Made by a program: the position numbers and the translations under genes. A model generated the notes under the pieces. It was given only the letters and a program-made list of their open reading frames with translations, was not told the DNA's origin and made no database searches. Of a DNA stretch of 64,000 nucleotides, positions 1 to 11,304 are shown one piece after another (the stretch's first letter is position 1; each line of letters begins with the position of its first letter). The DNA is taken from positions 62,001 through 126,000 of the forward strand of contig JAIWNE010000067.1 of assembly GCA_025331445.1 (NCBI GenBank), read 5' to 3'. This stretch comes from Blakeslea trispora (lineage: Eukaryota > Mucoromycota > Mucoromycetes > Mucorales > Choanephoraceae).

Positions 1-1349
1 CCTCTAGTTTCCAAAATCCTAATGTCGTTATTATCAGAGAAGTTGTCTTCTTCTAATGTGCGTTGTATAGAGCTCTCGCTAGGTCTCTATGAAGTAAGGT
101 ATATGCAGTAGTACTTTTCCGATCACTGCTATTACTGACGTCATTTTCCCCACTAAGCTCCCTACTCGACAGCATAACTTTGGTGTTGATGTCTTGGCTT
201 GCTGTATCATTCGCTTTAAATTGCTGGTCTTCAACTCTGGCACGGATATCTTCATCTTCTTTGTGTCGAAACGATAGCCTAAGAATTCCTTGGATTTCTT
301 GGGTTCCAATATACTCTTTTTGTAGTTGATTATGAACCCCAACTTCTCTAAATGTGACCCTAATTGTATTGTGAGGCTTCGCATCTATTCCTTGGATTTC
401 TCTAGTAGGCGTATTTCGTCTAGGCAATATACCGATCGAACGCCTCCTCTTCTTAGCGGCTCGATGGCATATTTCATGATCTTTAGAAATATTCTTGATA
501 TGGTAAACAGTTCCATGATTTTCGAAGCTTGGATAGTCTTGTAGTTTGGGGTGTATTGGGATGGCCACATATGCATCCTTTAGATCCAATTTGCACGTAT
601 AATCGTCCTCTTCTATAATCTCTCTTAATACGGGCACCCCTTCCATCTTGAAGTGTTTCACTTGTAAGAGGCTGTTTAGTATCTGGCAATCTATAGCAGG
701 TCATCTTTTTGTTTTTTTCCTGCAAAGATATTTTCTGTTTTGAAAAGATGATGCCTCTATCATCACTCCTTTGATGAATTTTTGAATGGCTAAATTTTTG
801 TGTAATTGCTCTTTGTCGGATAACAGTTTGTTTTTAAACTTCCAAGGTATTGATTTCTGTGCAAATTGTATTTCGTATCCTTGTTGGATTACTGATATGG
901 ACCATGTGTGTTGTGTTGTTTGCTCTTGTCCCAAGAATTTTTTTTTTTTTTTGCGACACTAGCTGGGATTGCTGTACATGATCTTTCGTATAGCTTTGCT
1001 GCTGCTCTGCCTTGTGTTCTGGTAATCTCTGCAACTTTATAGATAGATTGAATCACCTAGGCTGTGTCCACAATATGCTTTTTGAGTTTTGGGAGAAGAG
1101 ATTTGTTGATCTTTTCTCCAACTGACCAGTTGTCATGTCTATATCTGTTGATATCTCGTTTGTACCGTCTAATGTTTTCTTGTATTTGTTGTACAGTATT
1201 TGTTTCCAAACCGGCAATAATTCCCATTGGTAGTGGCTTGTATTCTCTGGCGAGTTGCGTAACACTTTGCTCCTCATCTCTAAATCTTTGTAATAGTTTA
1301 AAAACCTGCCTTTCTGTGTACATTCTATGTTTGCCATTGTTGTTGTCAT
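1..1349 (-). mobile_element. Decayed DIRS-like retroelement (reverse transcriptase plus upstream region), truncated by the window edge
   Basis: The minus strand carries reverse-transcriptase pieces in three different frames. From about 661 to 540 a frame reads KLDLKDAYVAIPIHP. From about 510 to 388 a second frame holds GGVRSVYCLDEIRLLEKSKE, a degenerate form of the YLDD active-site block. From 384 to 82 a third frame has KLGFIINYKKS, EFLGYRFDT and RVGSLVGKM. The order and wording fit DIRS-type RTs better than Ty3 or copia. Upstream (about 1349-700) are broken frames, including one of 88 codons at 1323-1057, that could be the gag-like region. No frame is intact, so it is a relic. RNase H and recombinase parts would lie beyond base 1. 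Confidence 0.7.
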
Positions 1350-1507
1350 TTATAGTTTTTCCAAAATGCGTGGTTTAGAAAGATGTGAAGAACGGAGTGT
1401 TAAATGTATAATTAGAGTTTTTGACATTAAATGTATTGCTTGGATCTCTTCGCTAGCACAAAAAAAAACACATCATAGCAGAGTTTACAGACTTAAGTAG
1501 CTCTGAG

Positions 1508-1723
1508 TAGAGATGTATTCAAAAAGTTTCACCCTGAAATTTAACCGCAACTGATAGGCATTCTACAAGAAATAGACTTGAACGAGCCAGGATCTCATAG
1601 TATGCTTGGGAAGAAAAAGAGCTTTCTAACCATGAGATCTTGTTTCATTCAAGTCTATTTCTTGTAGAATGGCTATCAATCACAGATAAATTTTAGGGTG
1701 AAGCTTTTTTGAATATATCTCTA
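1508..1723. repeat. 216-bp imperfect inverted repeat (possible MITE or snap-back element)
   Basis: The left arm (1508-1598) and right arm (1632-1723) are about 91 bp each and are reverse complements with scattered mismatches; the core TTCTACAAGAAATAGACTTG (1561-1580) is perfectly matched by 1650-1669. The 33-bp spacer is 1599-1631. No reading frame lies inside. I see no clear target-site duplication. It sits just beyond the decayed retroelement, and could be a non-autonomous transposon or an old inverted duplication. Confidence 0.75.
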
Positions 1724-2256
1724 TGAAAACTCTTGGAGACAATCCTTTAGACATTACCTTATTGAGCTTGAGCACCTTACTCTCATACACCAGAATAGAA
1801 TGGCTTTCGAAATCAGCACCCCCTCTTATTTTAGGTGACTCTCAACCTTATGTACACTATTTTATTCATTAGAACTATGATTTCAGGCAAGTTTCAATAG
1901 CCCGTTTTTTTTATTGTGAACAGGCTATCCTTCTTTTTTTTTTATAGTCTTGACAAATGGTATCCTCTTATTGACAAACAGATGGATGACTAAAATGACG
2001 AGTTTTATGAATTTTCTTCTTGATGTCCTGCAATTCATTATACAATCATACATTTTGTTGTTCAGTTGACAATAGAAATATTCATCCAATCATTTCTCTC
2101 AATCGATCTGTGCCATCATGTATATTCCTTTCTTCTCACGTGGATCTTTCTGTTGTGTACATCCATTGACATTTTTAAACTCAACAATTAATTTCTATAA
2201 CAACAAATGAAAGGTCATTTATTTTTTTCTTTTTTTTTCCTTTTGGTTCAAATAAA
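1724..2256. other. Intergenic: upstream region of the SPX-EXS gene
   Basis: No coding frame found. It contains poly-T runs and a CACGTG box at 2137-2142, and presumably the promoter and 5' leader of the SPX-EXS gene. Confidence 0.5.
2137..2142. promoter_or_regulatory. CACGTG E-box 115 bp upstream of SPX-EXS gene
   Basis: Palindromic CACGTG. In yeast this is the core site of Pho4, the phosphate-starvation activator. The link to phosphate control is inferred from position and from the matching box upstream of the second SPX transporter. Confidence 0.4.
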
Positions 2257-5200
2257 ATGAAATTTGCCAAATATCTGGAATCGGAAAGTATTCCAGAATG
2301 GAGAAAGGCTTACATAAACTACAAAGGCCTTAAAAAAAGACTAAAGGCCATCGAGAAAGTATGTTGAACGTATGATAGAGAAATGAATCATTCATCCTTA
2401 TTGTACGCAGCTTCGAAAATTAAATCAAATCGAAGAATCCATACAGTTTGCCGACCATTCTTTTCAAAGAAGACATGATCTTCCATTACCGGACAGCCTA
2501 CCGAGATCTCAACCGAGAATACCTCGACAACGATCGTCCATTCTAGATGATCGTTCGAGATCAATTGCTCAAGGTACTCAACTCAACTTGTTTCAACGTC
2601 TTTCATCTCGCTTTAGAAAGCAAGAGACAGAACTAGACAAGTTGAGAAATAGGTCCTTTGTGTCATCAAGTAAGTTTTGACAGGAACCAAGCTTGACTTT
2701 GTTTTTTTTTAATTCTTTTTACCATAGCAATTGAATCACAGCCAGCAACCGTCTTGGAAGAAGCACTACAACATGCAAATGAACCTGAACAATATTTCTT
2801 TGTCATGTTGGATCAAGATTTAGAAACCATTTCTCGGTTCTATGACGGTAATGTATTGACAACTGTCGAGAATAAGTTTGCTGACAATGACTCTATAGAA
2901 AAAGAAACGGAAGCAAAAGCTAAATATGAGGCACTTGAAATGCAAGTGCAATTAATTCATAATTTTGCCACACATCTAACTCAGATGGATGTAAGAATGA
3001 TGCGATTTTGTTTGTTTTTTTGTTTCTAATGGACGCATAGTCACATGATATAGAAGGACTCAATCCTATTCACTGGTTCCGCAGAAGGGGCTCTTCTGAT
3101 TCTAATACAGTTTCAGACCATGTTTTGCCACCTTCTGTCAAATACAATGGTGATCACCATGTTAGTTATAGCGTAAGTGTATTATTTGCCATTTCTTTTT
3201 TTTTTTCTAAATTTGATGATTTAGGTAGCCAGAAGTAGACTCAAGAAAGCCATTACAGAATATTATCGAAGTTTAGAACTCTTAAAGTCTTACAAGGTTA
3301 TAGTTTGTTTCTTTTTTTTTTTATGAAGAGAATCATTGAACTCTTTTTTTTTTTTAGATTTTAAATGCAACTGGCTTTCAAAAAATCTTGAAGAAATTTG
3401 ACAAGACTGCAGGTTGGAAAGCCAGTCATTTATATATGCAGAAAGTGAATCAGTATCATTGGATGCAAACTGGAGAATTAGATAAACTGTTGCATAATAC
3501 AGAGGTAAGTCAAATATTTATCTTGATCTGTATAAACTGATCCCTGTTTTATAGAAACTTTATATAGATGAATTTGCTGATGGCCATCGAAGTAAAGGCA
3601 TGGCAAAATTGAGAATACCTGAAAGAGAAGAGGTAAAGAAAAAAGACGCGTCTTGTTTTTTTTTGTTAATGATGGTCATAGCATTATACACCTACCACAT
3701 GGCGAATTGGATTCTATATTGGCCTATCATTAGCTCTTTTAGCTAGAGTGGCTGAATTGGCATTGAATCCTGACACAAGAAACTCAATGCCCAACTTTGA
3801 ATACAATTTGCAAATCTATGCTTGTTTTAGTTTACCTATCCTCTTTTGTCTAGGTTTCTCTGTCAATACACTTGTCTGGACTCGATCTCGTATCAACTAT
3901 AAATTCATTTTTGAATTTGATCCTCGAGATAATTTAAATTATCATGAATTTGCAGAGGTATGAAAACAACAAGTCATCAAAAAACAAAAGTCTCATACTT
4001 TTTCCCTTTAGTTGCCTTCACTTTTATTATTGATTCAATCATGGGTCATGTACATTGATTTCTCAAAGACTTTCTCACCTACTGTTCCTTCTGAATTATG
4101 TCCTTTACTGTTATTTGTGGTGATGGTGGCCATCATGACATGTCCTTTCCCCATTCTATATTACTCGTCTCGTCGATGGTTAGGCTACTCACTGGGTCGT
4201 ATCTTGCTGAGCTATAGTTTCCCTATTGAATTCAGGGATTTCTTTATTGCAGATGAACTCAACAGTCTTGCTTATTCATTTTGGACGTTTTCTTATTTTG
4301 TCTGTGCCTATCATTGGCACTGGGATGATTTAGCCAGTCGTTGTCCTGTCAAGATATTCTGGTACACTCCCTTCTTGGCCTGTTTGCCCCCTTGGTGGCG
4401 TCTGTTACAGTGCCTTCGACGTTATAGAGATTCTCATGAGAAAGTACATCTTGTGAATGCACTCAAGTATTCTACAAGTATTGGTTCTACTTTGGCTACT
4501 GGTTTAAGAAGAATGTATCGTGAGTATCATCCTTGTTGTTCTTAAAAAACTATGGATTGATTAATTGTTTATCATAAGCCAATGCATCGATGGAGACCAT
4601 CTGGCTCTTGTTTTGTGTTGTCAATTCAACCTATACCTCTATCTGGGACATCAAGATGGATTGGGGTTTATTGCAGCATGGCAGTCAACATGTCTTGTTA
4701 CGTGATGATATTGTGTTTTATCGATGGACTTATTATGTGGCCATGCCTATCAATATCCTGTTGCGTTTTGCCTGGACCTTGAATGCTGCTAGTTTGGGTC
4801 TACAGGGAGAGGCCATTAGTTTTATGACTGCTTTCTTGGAAGCCTATCGTCGTATTCAATGGAATTTCTTTCGTATGGAGAATGAAGTAAGTGCTTCTGT
4901 ATAGAAAACAATAGGCCTTGCTGATGAACTTGTATGATAGCATATCAACAATTGTGGTAATTTCCGTGCCATCAAAGAGATTCCTTTACCATTTGCTTTC
5001 CGTGACATGAAATCACAAGCAAATCTTGTTGAGGAAGGTGGCATTCAATTGCCTGTGGAAAGCCATGAAAATCCTATGATTCCACCCGTTGCCATCCTTC
5101 CCTCCAAGGAACTTGTCACACCTGTTGGTTCTTTCTATGGTCGTCGTGATTTTGAAAACCGACATGATCTGGAAGATGATGTATCGGACAGCCTAAACAA

Positions 5201-5300
5201 TCTTAAGCGACAACCTTCTCTTGTGGGTGCTGTCTTGGAACGCATCACATCCACTAGAAAAGATGTGGATAGTTCGGATGAAGAGGATGAAAGTGAATAA
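2257..5300 (+). CDS. SYG1: SPX-EXS phosphate exporter (SYG1/XPR1 family)
   Basis: Probable inorganic phosphate exporter of an endomembrane or plasma membrane. Eleven exons: 2257-2358, 2411-2669, 2728-2990, 3041-3172, 3225-3296, 3358-3504, 3555-3632, 3682-3957, 4012-4519, 4579-4886, 4941-5300; all joins keep frame and give 834 residues, usual for the family. The protein opens with MKFAKYLESESIPEWRKAYI, the classic SPX N-terminus, with helices running to about residue 345 (KILKKFDKTAGW is the conserved third SPX helix, which binds inositol pyrophosphate). Membrane segments start near residue 355, followed by an EXS domain (WDIKMDWGLL, RFAWT, EAYRRIQWNFFRMENEH). The tail is acidic. It converges on the GNAT gene with only 45 bp between stops. 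Confidence 0.93.
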
Positions 5301-5345
5301 AGAGATTTTTATTTTCCCCGCTCTGTAACAATGCATCTAAATTAT

Positions 5346-6401
5346 TTAATCCAGCTCTTTTTGTTTTTGATAGATTTTGGCAGCCTCTTGATGATGTTCC
5401 ATCCATTCACGAACATCACATGACCATTTCTTTTCATATTGACCAAACCATCCCTTCTTTTGTTTGCTGATCAACTTGAAGCCATGTTTCCCACTCAAGA
5501 TACGTTCTGCTTGAACTTCCAATTCATTCGTGACTGCCTCTATACGTTCCAAACCCTTCTCATGAGCCCAAGAGATAGCACGGTCAATCAACAAGGTAGC
5601 CAATCCACATCCTTGACAGTCTGCCTTGACCGTCAATCTCTGCAAGGTAGCTGTCTTTGGCTCATGAGGTTCAGCAAAGATGGCTCGAGGCATTTGTTGG
5701 TCTAGGTTCTGGAATGAGGCAGGTACAGGCAAACGATATCTTTCAAGAAGAGCGACCCACATCAATTTCCAGGCAGGTGGAGGAGTAGGGCGATTGGACA
5801 TGATCCTTTCTGAATAATGCGCTAATCCAACCATACCACACGCTCTACCTTCTAACGTAAGGACCCAGAAATGAGAGGGTGTCTGTTGATCCAATGGCTT
5901 TTGTGTTCGGGTCACTTCAATGGCTGGCTTGGCATCTTTGTCAAATGTGACGCGCTTCTTTGTTTGATCGACTACTTCTTCTTCAGTCACTTCCACCTCT
6001 TGTTTTACCCAATTCAAGTAATAGACATCTGGATTGCTCAGATCGTTTTGACGTACATGTTCTACTCTATCCACCACCTCAAACCTATCTGTCACCACAA
6101 ACACACCAGCAAAAGAGACGGCACACCAAGCAAATGTCATAAACACCTTGAGTGCCGTAGAGGCCCAGGCAGGAGCATCTAGACCACTTAACAAGACAGG
6201 CACAATGGCCAGTAAATACGAATAGAATGCAATCCAAAGTATCCAGAAAAGAGGTGACATCAATTTGCGTTTGACACCTTCTGGCACAAGTGAGAAATAG
6301 GTGCTATAGAACAAATGGTCTACTTGTTCATGATCGCTTGTTTTGTAGGTTCTTAATATTAAACGAGGAAGTGCTGCTTTTGTCTTTGCTGGATTGGTCA
6401 T
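5346..6401 (-). CDS. GNAT-family N-acetyltransferase with membrane segments
   Basis: Single-exon gene of 351 residues. Two hydrophobic segments (about residues 50-70 and 82-105) suggest a membrane-anchored protein like the NAT8 group. The C-terminal half is a GNAT fold: residues around 260-285 hold LQRLTV followed by QGCGLATLL, which fits the acetyl-CoA-binding Q/RxxGxG/A motif. A charged insert of about 50 residues separates the membrane part from the catalytic part. Substrate unknown. A CCAATCA box lies 134 bp upstream (6535-6541). Its stop is 45 bp from the stop of the SPX-EXS gene, so the 3' ends very likely overlap. Confidence 0.85.
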   Translation of the reverse strand: MTNPAKTKAALPRLILRTYKTSDHEQVDHLFYSTYFSLVPEGVKRKLMSPLFWILWIAFYSYLLAIVPVLLSGLDAPAWASTALKVFMTFAWCAVSFAGVFVVTDRFEVVDRVEHVRQNDLSNPDVYYLNWVKQEVEVTEEEVVDQTKKRVTFDKDAKPAIEVTRTQKPLDQQTPSHFWVLTLEGRACGMVGLAHYSERIMSNRPTPPPAWKLMWVALLERYRLPVPASFQNLDQQMPRAIFAEPHEPKTATLQRLTVKADCQGCGLATLLIDRAISWAHEKGLERIEAVTNELEVQAERILSGKHGFKLISKQKKGWFGQYEKKWSCDVREWMEHHQEAAKIYQKQKELD

Positions 6402-6534
6402 ATTTTTAACAAAAAAAACAAGTGAAAAAAGTAAAAAAAAAAAGAAAAAAATTGGATATATTATTTAAGGAAAGAATTTACTTTTTCTTTTTCATTGGTA
6501 AATTCAAGTGTCACGTTTTGTGTTTGCATGTCGT

Positions 6535-6541
6535 TGATTGG
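6535..6541. promoter_or_regulatory. CCAATCA box upstream of GNAT gene
   Basis: TGATTGG on the plus strand, CCAATCA on the gene strand, 134 bp before the start codon. Confidence 0.4.
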
Positions 6542-6559
6542 ATAAACACTTTATCCGTT

Positions 6560-7473
6560 TTAGGGATTCAATTCCATCTGAGCTTTAGACCAAACACCTA
6601 AATCAGCTATCTTTATCTGATGAATTGCTCTATCTCTCCAGCGTCTAAAATGAGAAGCACTTTCTTGTCCAGCCTTAAACACTATTTTTTTACCTTAATC
6701 AATCAAGAAAAAAAAACATTTGTTTGGCTTACATTCTTTCTCTGTTTCATCCAGCTTTTGTAAAAATATCTGTCCAGCTGTAGAACCTGTTGTCTGTGAA
6801 TAATTCATGATTTCCTTTAATCTCGATCGAAAGGCCTATTCAAGACATGAGCCAATGAAAACATCAGATTTAAGCTACCTTTTCTAATATGCCTGCCAAT
6901 GAATCATCTACCACCAAATCCAACAATTTAATGCCAAACAAGTAAAAATAAGGACACAACAGTTTGAAATCAACACCTGTAGCACCAATATCAAGCACAT
7001 TCCTCACTTTTGTACCATAGGTCTTTGGTAATTCAATTGAAATCAAAGGACTATCAAAAGCAGAATTGATCTCTCTATTCAGACACACACTTTTTTATAG
7101 ACTTACACATTGCCTGGTAAACTAATAGAGTGAAAATTGAATATAAATCAAGAAAAGAACCATTTCTCCAACCTTACGTATATTGTGCTAAAGGCTTTGC
7201 AATCCAATAGGGAAGCTCAACACGAGAACCATGAGTGACCTAAGAAAAGAGAGCTGGTTTGTTTTTGACTTCTCTATGAAAGGCCCTGTTCTTGTTACTT
7301 CAGTGTCATCTCCTCTGAGATTAGTCTCTCGTTTAAAGTCATGTTGTGGAATACAAGGTATTCTCTAATATCGAAATAACGAATAAGACACAACTCATTT
7401 AAACATGGAATAGTTGTCTTACTGTATGCTCTGCTAAAATTGAATCAATATCATAATATTCATCAAGTTCCAT
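6560..7473 (-). CDS. PSF3: GINS complex subunit PSF3
   Basis: DNA replication factor: one of four GINS subunits that join MCM and CDC45 in the replicative CMG helicase. Six exons: 7473-7423, 7364-7299, 7239-7178, 7089-6879, 6835-6733, 6681-6560; 204 residues, the normal size. It starts MELDEYYDIDSILAEHT, like yeast Psf3 MGYYDIDDVLA. Then come ELPYWIAKPLAQY and SIELPKTYGTKV, matching human LPLWLAKGL and SVELPKIY, and the C-terminal helix FRRWRDRAIHQIKIADL. A nearby acceptor (7122) would leave a 17-nt intron and was rejected; the 88-nt intron 7177-7090 keeps frame. Single short exons hide this gene from simple open-frame scans. Confidence 0.9.
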
Positions 7474-7824
7474 TTCTTTATTTTAAGAGAGAGAGAGAGA
7501 GAGAAAAAAAAAACACGTAAAAAAAAAAAGCAGGAATATGTGTTGAATTGGGCCGTCACTTTCAAAAAAAAAAATATTTCTTGTCTTTTCTTAAGCAGGA
7601 GAAACATTTTGTTTATTGCATTGTTGACTTTAGAGAGTACAAGTTGAACAAATGGATTGATTTCTCAGTTGAAGAAAAAAAGAGAGAGTAAAGAAAAGGT
7701 AGCCATGAGATAGAAGCATAAACTAATGTGAGAGCAACAATAGTTGCCCTGGTAGAAAGTTAATTGAGAAATACATGTCTGTTTTTTTTTACTCTTGAGA
7801 GTAACTGTTCAAGTTCATTTTATT

Positions 7825-7968
7825 ATGGTCAAGAAGATGCTTGGCTCTATGCTAGTAACAAAAAGGGCTATGTCAGCATCTAAAGTAGATGGTGTCTCTC
7901 CTTTAAAGTTACTTTCTTATGAGAATTGGTATACATATCTAAAGGCATGTTTTTCCCCACTTGTCTGA
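7825..7968 (+). pseudogene. Short coding-like stretch, possible gene remnant or missed exon
   Basis: An ATG-initiated frame of 47 codons with balanced composition (contains KMLGSMLVTKRAMSASKV and PLKLLSYENWYTYLK). The SYENWYTYLK part loosely resembles the LTxENYxxW block at the start of copia-type Gag, but this is weak. A plausible splice acceptor follows near 8014-8016. Not identified. Confidence 0.2.
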
Positions 7969-10269
7969 TTAAAAAGACTATCAACAGCGAAACACGACCT
8001 AATCCCCCCCCCTAGAATATCATTCTATTACTTGTTACCAAAGCAATGATGCATTAGAACACAAGTCACTCGATTTAAGAAATAATGTATTTCTCAATTA
8101 GAATCAACTTATGACTCTCCTTTTTTTTTTTTTTTGCTCTTAAAAAAAGCCTATGCTGTGGCTAGTAAAGGAAATAAGAAAAATACAAGCTATCTTTTGA
8201 AATATAAGGTTGTACTAAAGAGAAGCTGTCATAACATTTATGCAGTCTGGATAGTCAAAGAAACAACTCCTTTTTTTTCTTTTTTAGTCACCTTTTTCTT
8301 CTTTGAATTTTTTTTTATTTTTACACATGCACAAATTTCTTCTGTTTAAAAAAAAAAGTAACTAAATAAAGAAGCGAAAGAGCACCGACCACCCTTTTAA
8401 TAAGCTAGTACACATTGCTTATTTTTGGGGAGCATAACTCCTCCTTAAATAAACCAGAAACTGTTGCCCCTTTAGAGTATACTTTAGCCCTTTCCCCTCC
8501 TCTGAAAATGTTGAAAAAACAGATTTAGTCAGTTTTTTTTTTGAGAGACAAAAAAAGAGAGAGAGAGAGAGAGGCAAGATGTCCAGTGTTTATGATAATA
8601 ATAAAAAAAAAAATAAGGCGACTTTCAATGGTGCTACAGAGTGATACGCAACTATTCGTCTCACACTTCTAAATTGTGCCTCGATTATTGTTCTAGACAG
8701 AAGCAAATAAAGAGCTTTCATAAGATAAATTCTGTAAGCCATCTCTATTACAGTCCAGTTCTTTTTAGAGCCTAGACTATGAATGGGTTATTTAAACCTT
8801 CTCTTTCTTTGATATACTAATGGCAGAAAGTAATAATAAAAAGTATAGTTAAAGTTCTGTCAATGTTCTCTTTATGAAAGGCATATAGGATGTTACACAG
8901 CTAGCTTACTTTTTTCATTTTAACCTGTTGCCCAAAAAACCAATTTCTTTAAGACACGACTTTTTAGTAATTCTGCAATCATGTTTCAAATGATAAAACT
9001 TCTGATTGACTAAATTCAGTTTTTTTTAAAAAAAAAAACGGTTCCCCTCTCTTTTTTTTTTATATCTCACTTTTTGCCCTGTTTCCTCATTTTTTTTTTT
9101 GTCTCTCTCTCTTGAATCACTTGTTTTTGCCTCAAATTTTATTTATAAATTTTAACTTTTTTTTTTGTCATACTTTTTTTTTTATATCTATTTTGCTATG
9201 ATGATCAACATCTAAGAATAACAGTTTTCAAGAATAAAAAAAAAAACTGTCCCTTTTTTAAAGATAGAAAACGAGATTTCTTTGTAGATAAGCCAGATCC
9301 CTTTTTTTTTATTTTATTTTAGAAAAAAGATTGCATCTGTTATGGTGTACAAGAACACAATTAACGCCAAAAAATAAAAAGTCAGACATCTTGACGCACC
9401 TATACAAAACATTATCAAAGCGAGACTTTTTGATCGAGAACTTTCAATTGTAAAACTATTTTCTATTTAGGTTAAAGTTATTTTTTTTTTGTTGTTTTCT
9501 CCAAAAAAAGAGGGGGACCTCTTACTGCTTGTTCCCCCTTGTCAACAGTTGAATATGATAAAAGGGGGGGGGGATATTTTTAAAGGCAAGAGACGCCCTA
9601 TTTGAGTTTTTATTTAAGAAATTACTTGTTTTCAGTCAACTATACTTTATTCAATAGTAGTCTCTCATTTCAACAAATCAGAAAACCAATACATTCCTCT
9701 TTACTTTACATGATATCATACACTGTAACAGGATGATGGTTTGTCATACTCTCAAGATGAAATGTATGTCGATCCTCTTGTATGCTATCCACTCTCTCTT
9801 TTTTTTACATGTCATTCTTGACTTTAAAGAAATTTTCTCTTGTTTGTTTATCAAATCAATAGAAATTCTCATACAGCAGAAACCAACAAACTGTTTCAAT
9901 CTATTTAAAATTGACTACCACTGCCCCCCCTTTTTTTTTTTTGACATAAACCATTCGTTTTGATTTTCTTAGTCTAGACATGCTAGTTATTCTATCCTCT
10001 TAACTCCGCCCTTGGACGAACAAGAAAAAAAAAAAAAAGAAAAGTGACATTGTACAGAATTTACGCCCAAACAAAGTGATACAATCAGTCTCTGTTTTCT
10101 CTTGGGTTAAGAGTCGACATGACTTTTAATACAAGTGAAACACGCTTGATTGTTCTAAAAGGCTAAAGTCCGATACCCAAAATAGAGAGAAGAGAGAGAG
10201 AAACAAGGATAATTACAGTAACACAATCAACACGATGCTTGAATGTTACCAACCAGCAAGAAAAAAAAT

Positions 10270-10272
<3 letters not shown>

Positions 10273-10310
<38 letters not shown>
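10273..10310. repeat. (AG)n microsatellite
   Basis: About 19 uninterrupted AG units, about 390 bp upstream of the LAMTOR3 start codon. Confidence 0.9.
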
Positions 10311-10315
<5 letters not shown>

Positions 10316-10696
10316 AAGAAAAGGGATTGTGAGCCCATCTTCCTCGTGCTTCAATTTGAATAACAGCTGCCGGAGAAGTGACCATAAAAGGTAGAGAAAC
10401 AACGCTTAAATAAAGAAAGTAAAGAAAACTTGATTTTAAACCATCTAGGCGCGTTATTTTGACAAGATAAGCTTAACAGTGTTTTTTTTTTTGCATAATA
10501 TCGTTTCTGTAAATTGAATGGGAGCTTAAATAACAAAATTCTGCACTTGAGGAGAAAAAGGGGGAACACGTCACTTTATTGAAGAGAGAGAAAGAGAGCA
10601 AATTCTTTTCCCAAAACACGAAATAATAATATTTTTTTTTTTCTCTCTCTCTCTCTTCTTTTTTTTTTTTTTTTTTTTTTTGCATAGTTATCAAGA

Positions 10697-11304
10697 ATGG
10701 AATCTCAGTTTGATGAGGCTTGTCAACGACTTTTTCTTGATGGTCTCTTGCTAGCTATGGTAACTGATCGTGATGGCGTTATTGTCTTAAAGAGTTGGTT
10801 TTGCGTAGAGAAAATAAAAAGAGAGAAAGAGAGTTGCTCTTTTTAGTTAAGCATTTCTTTTTTTCTTATAGGTGCCTCAGAAAAAGCAAAAGATAGTATG
10901 ACTGAACCTACTATTCCCACTACTTTTACTGTAGCCAATAATCAGGCAAGTAAATTGATCAACTCATATTGGTTGGAAGCATCATGAGATCAAATATAGA
11001 TTCTTACTCAGCCTAAAATCCTTTCTTTTTTATTGTAACCCTCTCTCGATAGGCATCTAAACTTGGACTAGGACAAAATAAAAGCATCATCAGCATTTAC
11101 GATCAATATCAAGTGATTCAATTAGATCAATCACCTTTTGTCATCACATTGATTGCAGAATCCTATGCTAATATAGGTATTTTATAAGCCACAAAAGAAA
11201 ATATCATAAAATATTGAATAAGACTCTTTCTAGGTTTATGTACAAATCTCGGTCAAGACTTGTTGAAATTAACAGAACCATTAGTAGAGGCAGTCAATGA
11301 ATAA
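10697..11304 (+). CDS. Ragulator subunit LAMTOR3 (MP1) homologue
   Basis: Roadblock-fold scaffold protein expected at the vacuole/late endosome surface, part of the Ragulator complex that recruits Rag GTPases and TORC1. Four exons: 10697-10793, 10872-10945, 11053-11176, 11234-11304; 121 residues, against 124 in human. Matching blocks: MVTDRDGVIVLK (human VVSDRDGVPVIK), ASKLGLGQNKSIISIYDQYQV (human SKLGLSKNKSIICYYNTYQV) and ESYANIGL (human SSSANTGL). Intron 1 has an unusual GTTGGT donor, and intron 2 starts with GC (CAG|GCAAGT) rather than GT; both are forced by the protein match. Confidence 0.87.

Larger units (their letters stand above)
7474..10696. other. Gene-poor stretch with poly-A/T runs and coding-like scraps
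   Basis: I find no complete gene in these 3.2 kb. There are many A/T or T/C homopolymers, (GA)n runs near 7490 and 8565, a C8-9 run near 8008 and a G9 run near 9564. Short open stretches at 7825-7968 and 8134-8270 look partly coding and are discussed under findings. The 5' leader of the LAMTOR3 gene lies at the right end. Confidence 0.5.

Noticed and set aside
7090..7121. Extra exon in PSF3 (LPGNV) using the acceptor at 7122
   Set aside because: It would require a 17-nt intron; direct joining of 7178 to 7089 keeps frame and matches the family.
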